A stretch of 64,000 bases of DNA from Rotaria sordida (GCA_905250125.1 CAJNOL010000596.1:49614-113613); one strand, 5' to 3'. Shown: positions 35,664 through 47,509, counted from the first letter of the stretch. The notes: a model not told the origin generated them from the letters alone. A program made the numbers and translations.

Positions 35664-35981
35664 GTTCAGTGTCTGTGTGCGCATGTTTATGCCGGGTTAA
35701 AGGTTAAGTAAGGATATGAGGAGAAGTCGCCATGGGCTATTATATGAGAGTACCCATAAGTTCCCAAGGACTATCCTACAAGTATAGTCATAGACCCTTA
35801 ACAGCTATTATCTTGGGATACTCACAGGCCTTTAAGGACTCTCCTATGGAGATATTCATAGATCCTGAAAGGGCATTCTATGGAATAGCCATAGGCCCTT
35901 CAGGGTAATTATATTCGAGTACGGATAAGTTCTCAAATGCCGCTCTATGGAGATGCTCATAGGTCTTCAAGAGCCTTTGTA
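35664..35981. repeat. Dispersed repeat head plus degenerate about 45-bp tandem units
   Basis: The head TTCAGTGTCTGTGTGCGCAT...GCCGGGTTAAAGGTTAAG is shared with 38586-38640 and more weakly with 38791-38835. It is followed by degenerate units built on CTATGGAGATATTCATAGG/CCTTAAGGGC up to the hairpin at 35982. The block before the hairpin at 42906 (about 42680-42900) has a similar layout. Confidence 0.5.
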
Positions 35982-36042
35982 TGGGTGCGGGTGTGCGATT
36001 GGAAAGAAGGTCATCATCCGCACACATACCCAGACCCACCCC
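35982..36042. repeat. Telomere-like hairpin
   Basis: G arm TGGGTGCGGGTGTGCG, loop with GGAAAGAAGG, C arm CGCACACATACCCAGACCC ending CACCCC at 36042. Confidence 0.75.
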
Positions 36043-36216
36043 AACTAGTTTTTTTTGTGTAAGAAACATTCTCTATTTTCACATCATCTCATGAGGTTTT
36101 CCTTTTTCACATAAATGAACACGATACAGCGACTGTGTAAGTATGAGAAGCCAGCGGAAAATAAATTCAATTTCTATGACTCAATTGGATGATACATTGA
36201 TGTCTCACTTTTTTTT

Positions 36217-36420
36217 TCAATCAAACAATTGAATGTTTAGTAATTCACTCCAATTCATTGATAAAAGTTCATATGCATATCCAGATAAACTAGAAAGACC
36301 ATTATTAATAAAAATTATTTCGACGCATTCAAGTGAATGTTCATGACAATCAATATGCAATACTGACGGTTCAATATTAATAGAGTGTTTTATTCGAAGA
36401 TTTAATAAATCAAAACCAGT
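36217..36420 (-). CDS. Orphan 3' exon, unidentified family
   Basis: On the minus strand an acceptor (TTTTAACTCAG) opens at 36420 and the frame runs 68 codons to TGA at 36217-36219. The peptide (TGFDLLNLRIKHSINIEPSV ... SSLSGYAYELLSMNWSELLN) is leucine-rich with normal composition and looks like real protein. No partner exon was found upstream before the hairpin at 36784, so it may be a remnant. Family not recognised. Confidence 0.35.
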   Translation of the reverse strand, partial: TGFDLLNLRIKHSINIEPSVLHIDCHEHSLECVEIIFINNGLSSLSGYAYELLSMNWSELLNIQLFD

Positions 36421-36783
36421 CTGAGTTAAAATAAATCATTAAAAACAGGTTTTTTTTATTCATTTTTCTTCATATTTAAGCTGAATGTGTCAACTTATAG
36501 TAAAAGATTTATCAAATGAAGGTTGTTAATGAATACAAATATATTCTGAAACGTCACGTATCGAAGCAGATGAAGATCACAACGATTTTATCGACTCGAT
36601 GGATTGTTGCCAACACTGGTCATTGTCTTTCGAGATCTAGGATGAATTCGATGAGATGAACAACGAACAGAATTACACCGGTCAATAGGGTTGTTCGTTT
36701 TAATTGTTAATCTAATGTAAATGATAAAAGTTTTTTATTTCGAATATCTTATGAAAGAAAAATATCTATTCTCGTCTTTTCAA

Positions 36784-36829
36784 GGATGTGAGTATGTGTT
36801 GCTCTTCTTTTTACACATACCCACACCCA
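36784..36829. repeat. Telomere-like hairpin (worn G arm)
   Basis: G arm GGATGTGAGTATGTGT, loop TGCTCTTCTTT, C arm ACACATACCCACACCC. Here the loop is pyrimidine-rich on this strand. Confidence 0.65.
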
Positions 36830-36973
36830 ATAACTGTTTCGACTTTAAATAGTGCTGACGTAGTCAAAGCTTTAGCTGCCATGCATGAACCAAATGAAAT
36901 GTTAGGATTAGTTGATATTAACAGAATTGATCTTCAAAAAACATCTCGATATGAAAATCATATATCAATTTGA
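36830..36973 (+). other. Short open frame of protein-like composition
   Basis: The frame reads TVSTLNSADVVKALAAMHEP, then NEMLGLVDINRIDLQK, to a stop at 36971-36973. It directly follows a telomere-like hairpin. It could be a gene fragment; family unknown. Confidence 0.2.
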
Positions 36974-37101
36974 ACTCACAACAAATAACTAAGAAGAAAA
37001 GAATGATCAGTGAACAACAAAATAATTGAACTAGAACCTTTCGTTTTAAATTTATTGTAATCATCAGCTTGCAAATATAATAAATATAGATATGAACTAT
37101 T

Positions 37102-37368
37102 TCATGCTTTTTTTTCCGGAATAGTTGTGCTGTAGTATATGTTATCATAAGAAAAATTATGTATATCTAATGCTGCCTTCAAATAAATAAGAGCATCATC
37201 AAAGTTTTTCATTTATCTACAGATACTGGCTAAAATTTCATATAAACGAGTTAAATGTAACGAATCTATTTCTCGTCTATATTTTAATGTTTGATTCAAA
37301 TATTCTAGAGCAATACTTAATTCATTTTTATCATAATATAAATTTTTGAGATTAGCATATATTGTTGC
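37102..37368 (-). pseudogene. Tetratricopeptide-repeat fragment with in-frame stop
   Basis: Reading the minus strand from 37368, the frame gives ATIYANLKNLYYDKNELSIA, LEYLNQTLKYRREIDSLHLT and RLYEILASICR. An in-frame TAA (37213-37215) follows, then MKNFDDALIYLKAALDIHN and a stop at 37102-37104. The spacing of Y/A/L positions and the paired helices match kinesin-light-chain-type TPR repeats, which mediate protein-protein binding and form large families in bdelloids. No start, no further repeats and an internal stop indicate a decayed piece. Confidence 0.55.
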
Positions 37369-37774
37369 ACAATAAATATTTTTGATTTAATATTATATTG
37401 TATACATCATGCAATATACTTGTGCATATGATCAATGTCCTTTTCCAATTATTAATTGAATTGTAGTATGGTACTTGTTCGATATGTCGGAATTTTCTCA
37501 TGACGAAAGGAAAGAAGATTAATTAGATGAATTGAACAAAAAAAAACAGATACATATAATCAATCAATATACTTATAGTTAAATAGTTGATGCATACAAT
37601 GCATTCACACTATGAAATCTTAAAAACAAAATTTGCAAGAATTCATACGAACGAAGAAAATTCTGGCATGACTCATTTTGTGTAAGATTTGATTTCTTTT
37701 TATTTCTTTTCAAATATTATTGCAAATAGAAGAAGCTCAATCAATTTTATATGCTTGAATAAAATAAAGATTAT

Positions 37775-39925
37775 TCATGTTTTAGTAATTGAAAATTTCA
37801 CATTGTCACAAATACAATAGTCTTTATCAATAGGTGAATTGCTGTTTGACTTAACAATAAATGTAATAAACATTCGAACACTACGAACATCCAAAGGAAC
37901 TATGTCTGACATTTCAATAGATTCCATTTCAGTTCCAGAAACAGATCCTAAAAATACAAAATAAAAATTAAACAAGAAAGACAAGAGATTCTTTACCTGA
38001 AGAGACGACTGGATATCGTAAACCATTAAAATCTATAAAATATAACTCGATGATAACATATTGACTTCCAAAACATTGAATATCAGCCGATACATGATAA
38101 CGAGCAAGACCAGTAGAAATCAATAAAGAGAAACGTTCAAGTATAATAGTTTGAACTGCATATACAACTTTTCTTGAATTGTAGAACGATGTCACTCGAA
38201 AATAACATTCACCTAATGTTTTTGTCAAATTTCGAGTACTATATGCAAATACTTTCATTTCTCCAGTATTAGAAACATCCCATCCGGACGAAAAATTGCT
38301 ACCATTTGCTGTACACTAACAAAAAAAGACTATTTATAAGTAAGATTTGATTTTTTTTATATAGATTTCTATAATTTAATAGAAGATAGTATCAAGAGAT
38401 CTATTAGGATAGTAAACAGTTCCAGGATCAACTACACTTTCTATATTAAGTTGTACAGAAAAATGTTTTGAAATATTCTCATACGTACATAGTTGTAGAT
38501 AAATTAAATATTGTTTCGAACTTACGGTTATTTTCATTTTTGCATCTTATAGGAAGTGTACGAATATCTGTATATATATATAATATTCAGTGTGTATGTG
38601 TGTCTGTCTCTTTGTGCCGGGTCAAAGGTCAAATAAGGCTACAAGGGGGTAAGGCTATAAGGGAGAAACACTATAAGGTGGAGACGCTCTAACGGGTTAA
38701 GCTACAAGAGCTATAAGAAATATGAGACCGTAAGGCTACATGGGCTACTAGCAATATAAGGATATCACGCCATAGGGCTTTTATGTACATAATGTCGAGT
38801 GTTTGTGTCTATTACCGAGTGAAAGGTTAAAATTTGAGGTCGTACGTTAAAGGAGAAAACGTTGCAGTATGCACGGGCTCTCGCTACTATACATATATTT
38901 ACCTGATCAATTCTAATGTCGATTCAAAACGAAACAAAATTTGTTACAAACCTTCATACCTGTAAGTATATGTATAGAAAAATGAATTGCATACGTACAT
39001 TTTGTTCAACATCACCATTCACAACAAGATTTTTCGTATAGATAAGCCCCCAAGTACCATTAGGTAAAATACAATTGTATAATGTTGAATTATGTAATTG
39101 TTCATTTGATATAATTGCTCCAGTTAGATTTGCATTCGTAAAATTAACATTGCCTTCTTTCCAAAGTGTTCCAGTAAAAATAGATTCGACTAATGATGCT
39201 CCAGAAAAATCTATTCCAGCCAATTTTGATTTATTGAAATTAGCTTTAACTAGTGAAGCAAACTTAAACGACGAACGTATCAAAAGTGTATTGAAAAATG
39301 TTGCTTTGTACATAATTGCATTCGAAAAATTTCCACGATCAATGTAACAGTCTATAAATGATGAATTTGATAAATAAGCTTCGTGTAAGTAGAGACGTAG
39401 AAATGAACATTGATTTTCCATAGTTCCTTTGAAAAAAATATCATTGAAATTAACATAATTAACTCTTAATAAAGATGAAATTGGTTTTGTAGAATGATGA
39501 TAAATCAGTCCACTTTCGTAAAGAAATAAAAGTAAATGTTGTTTCCGTTCTGGATCCAATTGTCTAAGACTTGTTAATGTTTTTATTCGAATATGCACTA
39601 AATGTTGTACTTCATTTTCCATTAAAATTGCGGAAATATCATCGATATAAGTGTCAAATACAGTTTCTTGTCGTAAAATGTCCGTTTGATGGTCAGATTG
39701 TAGTCGAAAAAGTCGTGCATCTTCCTTATCCTGTTCTCGCTGTTGATCAGAGAGTTTTTGTTGTAACATAGTTGTGACTATTGTAAAAACACCAATCATT
39801 AATGGAATTAAGGCAGATAAAAAAAATTTTATCCATTCATGATAATTTGATTTTGATTGAGTTTTATAACTATTGATGTAAGTTCCTTTTATAGGACTGA
39901 TTGCTATCGGATCTCTTCGAAACAT
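37775..39925 (-). CDS. Membrane-anchored pentapeptide-repeat protein, three exons
   Basis: Exons 38999-39925, 37997-38315 and 37775-37947 join in phase (0, then 1) to 472 codons. Residues 34-54 form one hydrophobic segment (FFLSALIPLMIGVFTIVTTM), followed by a charged QQKLSDQQREQDKEDARLFR linker. Residues about 155-285 are pentapeptide repeats of A(N/D)Lxx type (ASLVKANFNKSKLAGIDFSG, NFTNANLTGAII), which fold as a four-sided beta-helix. Across the first junction the sequence reads NGDVEQNCTANGSNFSSGWD, opening a C-terminal beta-rich domain of about 160 residues that may be a sugar-binding jelly-roll. Pentapeptide proteins are common in bacteria, but the introns show this one is resident. Intron 2 is 49 nt; intron 1 is 683 nt and holds dispersed repeats plus a short exon-like frame at about 38390-38465. 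Function unknown. Confidence 0.8.
38586..38840. repeat. Dispersed repeat inside intron 1 of the pentapeptide gene
   Basis: After a (TA)n run, TTCAGTGTGTATGTGTGTCT ... GTGCCGGGTCAAAGGTCAA matches the head of the repeat at 35664. It is followed by degenerate GGCTACAAGGG/GGCTATAAGGG units. A weaker second head lies at about 38791. It explains the unusual intron length. Confidence 0.55.
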
Positions 39926-41310
39926 TTTTGTTCTACTCTGTATTTTCCAAGATGCAAATCTTTTTATTACTTACTAAGTATTGATTTTAATATATAGTCT
40001 CTGGTTGTGTGCGTGACTTACATAAAATGAATATATTTATTAAATAGGATTGTGATTATATCATTAAATATTACTTCACTAGTCTAAGCACGTGGAACTT
40101 GTCATCACGAAAAAAATCGATCAATTAAGATGTAAATATAAAGAAAATAGAGAACTGCGTAGTTAAAATTACTTTGAGAATTGAGAAAGTGACCAATTTC
40201 TCTTGCTTATTATAGAACTTTTTTCCTACATAAATGTTTTTCAACAGTTGAATTTTTGCTGCTAAAATCTCACTTTCTCTACGCTAAGCATAAATATATA
40301 TGTCCAATCGAATTAATAAAAGCTTAGCAGAATTTACTTATCACGACTATAACTGAAAACTAGAGAGCAGAAAATATCACAAGGTCATAGAAAGTACTAT
40401 TCAAAAATTAGAGTCAGTGATAACAAATACGATATAGTTTCTAGATGTATCATTAGCAACATTGCATTACATTATCAACAATCATTGTACAATGTACTAA
40501 GATTCAGAAAAAGATGTATCGTTTTTTTTTGTATATAACATAATATTAAGGATGTGGCTGCTGGTATAGCAAACAGAAGACTAACGCGCATACTCACATT
40601 CTGTTCTGTGCTTCAGAGCAGGACAGAACTCAGATATTATTTCCATAGTTTTGTAGGATAAAATTCAAAAGGATAAATAAATCAAGAGCGTATATAGCAA
40701 ATAAAAAAAGTGAACATTACATATATGAGAATATTCAAGTGCTGACTTCTACATAACAAACTATAGAAGAAAAAAAAAGTTTTGTCATTTTTTATATAAT
40801 TATTTTTGTATTGATTTGACGAATAAGATTTTGTTCACTTCCTGTGACTTCATGCTTGTTCGTCGTTTATTCCATTTTCACTTTCTTTTAAGTTTTTTAC
40901 AATTTTAGGGTAAATTTTGGCAGAAATTGGTTTTTTAAGTACTTTTTGCTCATTTTCTGGCAGGAAATTAAATAAAAAACACTCTCTGACAATAAAATCT
41001 CGCAGAAAATCAATGATTTTAGCATTCCCTATTCGATATCTGCTAGAAAGTCATATGAAAACGCTCTTTGCATAATTTTTAGCTCTTCCCATTCCTAAAA
41101 AAAATCACAAACCTTGATTATTATGAATAGATACAATCTTGAATAATATTTTTTTGCACGATTTTGTTTTGAGTATAATTCCATTATAATGTGGTCCATT
41201 GATGGGTGATTTTCGTCAAAAGTATAGTAAGGGTCTATATTTTATTCATACAAAATTTCGACTCTTCATGTTGAGTTATAGTGAAACTAGACATGTAACA
41301 ACTTGAATGA
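39926..41310. other. Gene-free stretch
   Basis: It includes the upstream region of the pentapeptide gene. No gene is seen; one small hairpin at 40601-40626 (CTGTTCTG/CAGGACAG) belongs to the dispersed CTGTTCTGCT family. Confidence 0.4.
40601..40626. repeat. CTGTTCTG...AGAGCAGGACAG hairpin
   Basis: It nearly matches the hairpin at 3693-3716 (CTGTTCTGCT/AGCAGGACAG), with a slightly different loop. The two copies lie 37 kb apart. Confidence 0.6.
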
Positions 41311-41358
41311 GGGTGTGGGTGTGGATGTAGATCTAAAATTCATGCACACACACACCCT
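41311..41358. repeat. Telomere-like hairpin
   Basis: G arm GGGTGTGGGTGTGGATG, short loop TAGATCTAAAATTCA, C arm TGCACACACACACCC. Confidence 0.75.
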
Positions 41359-42905
41359 AAATATATGTGCCAGGCAAAATTAAACTAATTTTGACAGAAC
41401 GTAGAGTTCATAAGTTGTATTTCATACAAATTAAACTAAGCCTAGGAAGATGTAGAGTTCGCGAGTTGTATTCAATGCAAATTGAACTAAGCTTGGAAAG
41501 GTATAGAATTCGTTAATATACTCCACTGACATTGAGCTGATTGTAACCAGTCCGACCAAAAAAAAGAAAGGGTGTTCTTTATGATCAGGCATCAATTCTC
41601 ATCAATATCTAACTGCTTCCCTTCGAATACAGTACGGTTCATAGATAATATGCAAACAATATAGATGACGTTATTATGTTTAACAGAGTTCTATTGCATT
41701 CAACAAACTAACGAAAGACTTTAATTTATGTCTTCTCATAATGTAATAGCAACGGTATTCACTCGACAATCCATACTCAATAAATATGTTAGTTTGTCTG
41801 TTTTTAAAAATAGTTCATTGTCAAAAGAGATACAATTTTCCCATATGAATAGCTTTAAGTAACAACGAAGAGAACGATTTTCAGTAGTTGCTTAGTTCTG
41901 GTTTTCGGATATTGTCTTTAATAGCTATTCAATCTCGCAAAACTACTTCTACATCTTTATAGCTATTTAAATATTTATCACCTATTCCATTCACATTACT
42001 GATTTTTTTTCGAGCAGAGGGTAGCGAAGACGCTTATGGATTGCCACAAATCTGCTAGATAAGTATTTCTCTTATCCAAGGTAACGGTCATTAGTCGTTA
42101 TACTTCGCTTGTATGACATCTTCCTGAATTTCTAACCTTCTTTTTTTTGTTTCCTCATGTGTGACTATTTCTCGATTAGTTGAATTTAATGAGGAGAAGA
42201 CACAGTTTTGATTGTGCAAGACAACATTATGCTAAAAAGACATCGATACTCAATTCTACAGTTCACCACACACAGTAGAATTTTAAGATATTAATGTAAA
42301 AATAATACAACTAGTTATAAAGCCTTGTTAGCAATTTATTTCACGTTATCGATCGTATTTGTCGCGAGGTACTTTTATGATTTGTTTACAAATCTGTGGA
42401 TAAAAAGGCACTGGAAACAAAGCAGAATTTGGTGTTGGATTACTTCCAAAGAGTATGAATCGGTGAGAAATGAACATAATAAGTTTATTTAAGTAAAAAA
42501 AACTAAGTGCGTTCTGTTTTCTTAATCAAAATGAAAACTTGAATTCATTTTCATGTGAAAAAAAATAATTTCTTCATTTCGCGCCGAACTACAAATCAAT
42601 TTTGCCTAAGTTTAATTTTCTCATTTGATGATCAATTATGTATCGAATATCAATCGTATACGTAAAAGTTTATAGGAAAAAGGAGAAGTCTACATCGTGC
42701 GCTATAGTATGAGTGCAACAGAAAGTTAATCTTCCTAATGATCTCTCTAGACTTATGGCTGATCTTGAGTAATGCATATGCATGATTAATACCTGTTAAG
42801 AGATGATCTATGACTGAACCGAGCATTTTTATACTAGGGTCTCATAGGAAAGATTTTGACATACCTTTGCTATCACTAGAAATGAAAGAGCATGTAAAGA
42901 AACCT
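41359..42905. other. Gene-free stretch
   Basis: No supported frame. About 41380-41520 repeats a block containing AACGTAGAGTTCATAAGTTG/AAATTAAACTAAGC three times at about 55-60-nt spacing, a short degenerate tandem repeat. Confidence 0.4.
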
Positions 42906-42953
42906 AGGGTGCGGGTGTGGGTGAGAAGTAAAATAGGAACCACACCCACACTC
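42906..42953. repeat. Telomere-like hairpin just downstream of a gene
   Basis: G arm GGGTGCGGGTGTGGGTG, loop AGAAGTAAAATAGGAA, C arm CCACACCCACACTC. It ends 30 nt from the stop codon of the minus-strand gene at 42983. Confidence 0.8.
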
Positions 42954-42982
42954 AGATAAAAAAAATACAAATCACATCACTT

Positions 42983-44512
42983 TTAAATAAGATCATCATC
43001 AGAGTTGTTCTTGATATGGGGTTGATCTGGAACAACCAAATTTTTGTCGCGAGTTTGAAACAATAAACGGGTAATATCACGTTTCGGTCTTTTCTCTAAT
43101 GTTGCTTCAATATCAACAATTGCATCTTTATATTTCTCAGTAATTAATGCACCCAATTCTGAATGGACAATTGCTAGTCGTTGTCGGGATGAAAAACCAA
43201 CGCCTTCAATTTTAATTTGATAACCCATTGCAGTCAAGCCATATTTTTCCAATATCTGATTAACTTGCCGCTGAGTAACCAATGTTTGGCGTTCTATAGA
43301 AGGATTATTTGTATAAAGTAAGATTTTAATTTTCTTTTTATCACCATATTCTCCCGCATGAATATGTTTTATAATTCTTTCAGTTGCATCTCGAGCAGTG
43401 GATGCTGTATTTGGTCGTACTTTGTCTTGTGCTAGTGTATCAATTATATTTATTTTATTTATATTGTTATCTAAATACGTCCTCAATAAATCCTGCGAAA
43501 TGTGAGTTTCCGTTAGTTTTGACGTCTTGTTCATATCGTCATAATTGGCATAAATTCTGTTCGGAAAACGGCCCGGTGGACATTCATCTTTGTTTGCATA
43601 CTGAATAAATGGTTTTGATGCATTCAGTTTTATATTATAGAATCGAGCCAAATGCATTATATATGCTTTGCCTTCCTCAATTTCAATAGAATCATCATCT
43701 GCAGATGATGAGAGACGTACCGTATTGATATCAATATTCTTTTCAGATGCTTCCAGTAATTTCTGACATAGTGTAGGTGTCATTCCATCGATATTGGCCC
43801 ATACTTCTCGTTCACCAGCTAATACTAGTGTTTCACCATTTATTTTAATGGCTTTAGAATAAATATAGTATTTATAATCTATAATGCGTTGTGACAATGC
43901 CACTCGAGCAGCTCCCGCAATCCAACAACCATCGTATTCGTTTAATGTAGGATACTCTCGATCAATGAGGCGTAATAAACGTGCTGCTTCAAGGTAATAA
44001 TCTTCATAAGTAGTCATCCATTTAGGTGAAACAAGTTCGTATCGTTCTTGTGCAGCTTGTCGACCAAAGGCATGTTGAGCTATGTACAATAATAAGTCCA
44101 AAGCATCTTGTAAATCAATATTATCACTTTTAAAGAGATTTGTACGCATGTATTCTGCATTGAATTTTGTTGGATCTGATTGATCAGCTTTAGAATATTT
44201 TACAACAGAAGATATCTCATCAAATACTTTTGTTACGTTTTCTACGTCTCCAATACAATTCAAATCGTGCCATATGTTTGATAATTTGAAATAGCCTGCT
44301 AATTGAAATATTTTCAACAAAGCTTCTTGTTGTTCTTCCATGCTGATCTTTTGACCATTGCTTTTTTCATAGCCTTTAAACCCTAATTTTTGTGCGGCTA
44401 ACATGTACTTAGATGGTCTGATAGATTGTCGATAAGAATTATAAATAAAATATGATAATATTGTTAATATTGCAAGTCCACAACTAATGAATTGTATCCA
44501 TGTTTCAAGCAT
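42983..44512 (-). CDS. Unidentified 509-residue N-terminally anchored protein, intronless
   Basis: A single ATG-to-stop frame without introns. Residues about 8-25 are hydrophobic (FISCGLAILTILSYFIYN), followed by basic residues, so it is likely a type II/III anchored protein with the bulk on one side. The central region has balanced composition with no repeats (AFGRQAAQERYELVSPKWMT; LVLAGEREVWANIDGMTPTL). The C-terminal third reads like an alpha/beta domain (KKIKILLYTNNPSIERQTLV, KIEGVGFSSRQRLAIVHSEL) and ends in an acidic NNSDDDLI tail. I recognise no family. Lack of introns over 1.5 kb, in a window where host genes are split, makes horizontal origin plausible. A telomere-like hairpin lies 30 nt past the stop. 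Confidence 0.75.
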   Translation of the reverse strand: MLETWIQFISCGLAILTILSYFIYNSYRQSIRPSKYMLAAQKLGFKGYEKSNGQKISMEEQQEALLKIFQLAGYFKLSNIWHDLNCIGDVENVTKVFDEISSVVKYSKADQSDPTKFNAEYMRTNLFKSDNIDLQDALDLLLYIAQHAFGRQAAQERYELVSPKWMTTYEDYYLEAARLLRLIDREYPTLNEYDGCWIAGAARVALSQRIIDYKYYIYSKAIKINGETLVLAGEREVWANIDGMTPTLCQKLLEASEKNIDINTVRLSSSADDDSIEIEEGKAYIMHLARFYNIKLNASKPFIQYANKDECPPGRFPNRIYANYDDMNKTSKLTETHISQDLLRTYLDNNINKINIIDTLAQDKVRPNTASTARDATERIIKHIHAGEYGDKKKIKILLYTNNPSIERQTLVTQRQVNQILEKYGLTAMGYQIKIEGVGFSSRQRLAIVHSELGALITEKYKDAIVDIEATLEKRPKRDITRLLFQTRDKNLVVPDQPHIKNNSDDDLI

Positions 44513-47509
44513 ATTGTTCCTACAATCAGAGAAACAATTGTCAAGATTTGTATATGAAAAGTGTGATAATTGAGTGCCAGAAGTTGAAAAAGCACGGGAT
44601 CGAACCGAAATCTAAATGACTTTTATCGAACCTAACCAAACTGAAACCAACTCTTCGTCTTTCGTGCTGGATTAGACTGACTTCGGTTCATTTCGGAACT
44701 ATCCCTAGAAATAGTAGTTCTAGTTGATTTTTGATACAATAGAACGGACTCGTGAACAAACACTATTTCAAGAACAACGAAATTTGAGAAAGAATTTTCT
44801 ATGTCACATGGTTAAAGTTAGAAAAATTTCTGAGTTAGACGAAAAAAGTGGTTTTGTATATCCCTAATTCTGATACATGTGCATGTACAAAGAAATGTTC
44901 ATACTTTTAACAAGTCAAAATCATTCAAGTAGATTTTATATGTATTCGAAGTATTCTGAGAAAGAGGATTTTTCAGATTCCTATCTAGGACGTGCATTAC
45001 TTTTCGTCTTTCGTGACCACCTTTTATAACAACAAGCAAACCTCTTGAATGCAGATTTATTTGATGGAATACTTAAGGAAATATGGTGTTGATTCGATAA
45101 TTGAGTACTCAATGCGAAAAAGTCAGTTTACAATAGTATCACTTCGAAATCGACTTCTTTTTTTTCCTTTTTCATTGCATACTGTGTGCTACTATCAGAA
45201 TCATACTTATTTACCTTATGTATCTATAACGTACGATTATCTTTTTGATAAATTACGATTAATCGCTAATTTATTACGACTTCGAGAATATAGGTATTCA
45301 TTTTATTAGAAATTTGAACATGGAATGATTAAGAAGTTCGATTGTTTAGTATGTTGCACTTACTTCAATAGTATTTCGACGAATCTAAAGAATTTTTTGC
45401 AATAGTCAACACATTATCTATTATGATGCACTTATTATTCATCGTCCTGTTTTTTTTTCGTACTATTTTTTCTTCTCATCTTTCGCATTTTTATCGTTTC
45501 TTTTTTTCCTTTCTATTTGCTTTTTTTTCTTCGATCGTATTTTTACTTTTTCTTTCTCGTTTCTTCTCGAGCAACAACCTTGTTATCATACTATTATCCT
45601 TTTCTCTTGCTTGTTCTTTAACTCTATTTCCATTGTGTTTTGTAATCAGCCTCATAGTTGCCATGATGATATTAATATTTACTCGACAAGTCATAATAAA
45701 GAGAATACTACTTAAAATATTGAAAAACAACATGATTATAATGATTGCGATGGCGATGTTAATAGATGGATGCTACCCAACGAAAAATACATTAGATCGT
45801 ACTCGATAACCAAGAATGATGTCAAGTAAAAGGCCTAAAACATTTTTAACAAATAATCAAAAAGATATTTTAAAGACTGTCACATCCGTGTTTTACAAGT
45901 TCTAGTTTCTAGAATTTTTCACGACGATTGAATATTTGACGATTTGAAGAAATAAATGGCTTCCATTGTTCGATATTCAAGTATAGAAAGATCGTTGTAT
46001 TGATTGCCAACATTTAATTTCATGATAGGATTACACATAGAATGAAAAACAAAAAATCTTAGTTCAATCAGAATTAATATTAAACAAAAAACAAAATTTA
46101 AGAAAATATTAAGTCTTCTTTGTTAACAAAGAATTCTAATATTTTAAGTAAGTTTTACATAGAGACCAATTTCAACTTAACTTAGGCCTAGAGAAACGGA
46201 TTACTCTATCGAGTAGCGTCTTTTAAATACGAGCTCCTAAATTTGCTGCCTGTAACGTTTACAACCTTAATTATAAGATGTTTTTTATGTTCACTCAATT
46301 TGAATTGAAAATCATGTTGGCAAAACAAACGAAATGGAAAAGAAATGCAACGTTGTCATTGATTGTATTCTTATTCTTTCCAACTTTCGTCTATTTTTCA
46401 TCTGCATTTTGACTTAAGTATTGTTGTGTTTGATGCCTGACTTCATCATTGTTTGCTTTTCTCTGATCCTTTTAGAGCGATGTTCTCTCTTTCTGACATC
46501 AACGAAAAAAAAGAAACATCATAAGTTTCATTGTTTTTCATTATACTTCCGATGGACATTGCAAGGATGTGAATGATAGAAAAAGAAAATTCAACTTTAA
46601 TTGTCAATCAAATAATGTTACTAAATATGTTTCATTGTTAATCATATTGCTATTAATGTGACGATTATTTCAAGTAAAGAAAGCTGCTTAAATCGTACTC
46701 CACTACCAGTGGACAAATCATACGCTATAGTTACTGAATTTGTTGTTCATTGACGAATTATTTTTTTCTCATCTTGATTATGGATGCCAGTAAGGCTGAT
46801 ACTATAAATACATCTTTATTTTTAAATTACTTAGAATAGTTCGGATGATTCTAATCCATATATGAAATATATTTCGAATAGAAAAGGAATCTTATGCAAA
46901 ATTTTCTCAAAATATATTCTAATCATTAGTGTTCTGCTAGATATCTATCATTAATCCAAGTTCTTTTTGTAACGAGAAGGCAATGGTATGCTTATCATTA
47001 CTTGGTTGTTAAACTTTCAAAAGCAGCTATTCATGTCTCAAGGAGACTTTGAGTTCATTTAAAGAATAGGAACTCGACTCACAACTGTGCAGACGTGAAA
47101 TCATGCAAATTCTGTTTGTTTCCTAAATTAGTCTTCAAAAAATGTGTACTTATTTTATTCTCTTTCATTTTATTCAGTAAGACTACAAGATCCGAAGATG
47201 ATCAAGTATTTGATTAATATTAAAAATATTCTACGTGATAACAAATATAAAAACGACTAGGATGATGTTAGTAAAATTGTAGTCGATGTCATAGAAAAAA
47301 AAATGCATTGACACGGAGGAATAATATTAATAATTTAATAATTTGTTTCAATTCTTTTTGTATGAAGTCTGACAAAATCTAGTTTTTATGATTTACTTTA
47401 TCTTGTGAAGGTTAGAAATCATCTAAAGATAAGGAATTATCATATGTTCAAGTACGAAATCAATGGTATAGACTATTAAAAGAAGCAACAGATCAAATTG
47501 AACTTAAGG
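44513..47509. other. 3-kb AT-rich stretch without a supported gene
   Basis: The 128-codon frame at 45423-45809 comes from T-rich DNA (Phe/Leu/Ser) and its reverse frame is Lys/Arg-rich; both are composition artefacts. The frame at 45049-45309 is unassigned. No repeats of note were seen. Confidence 0.4.

Noticed and set aside
45423-45809. 128-codon hydrophobic frame, and the Lys/Arg-rich frame opposite
   Set aside because: Produced by T-rich DNA; no family, no splice signals, and the opposite strand is equally open.
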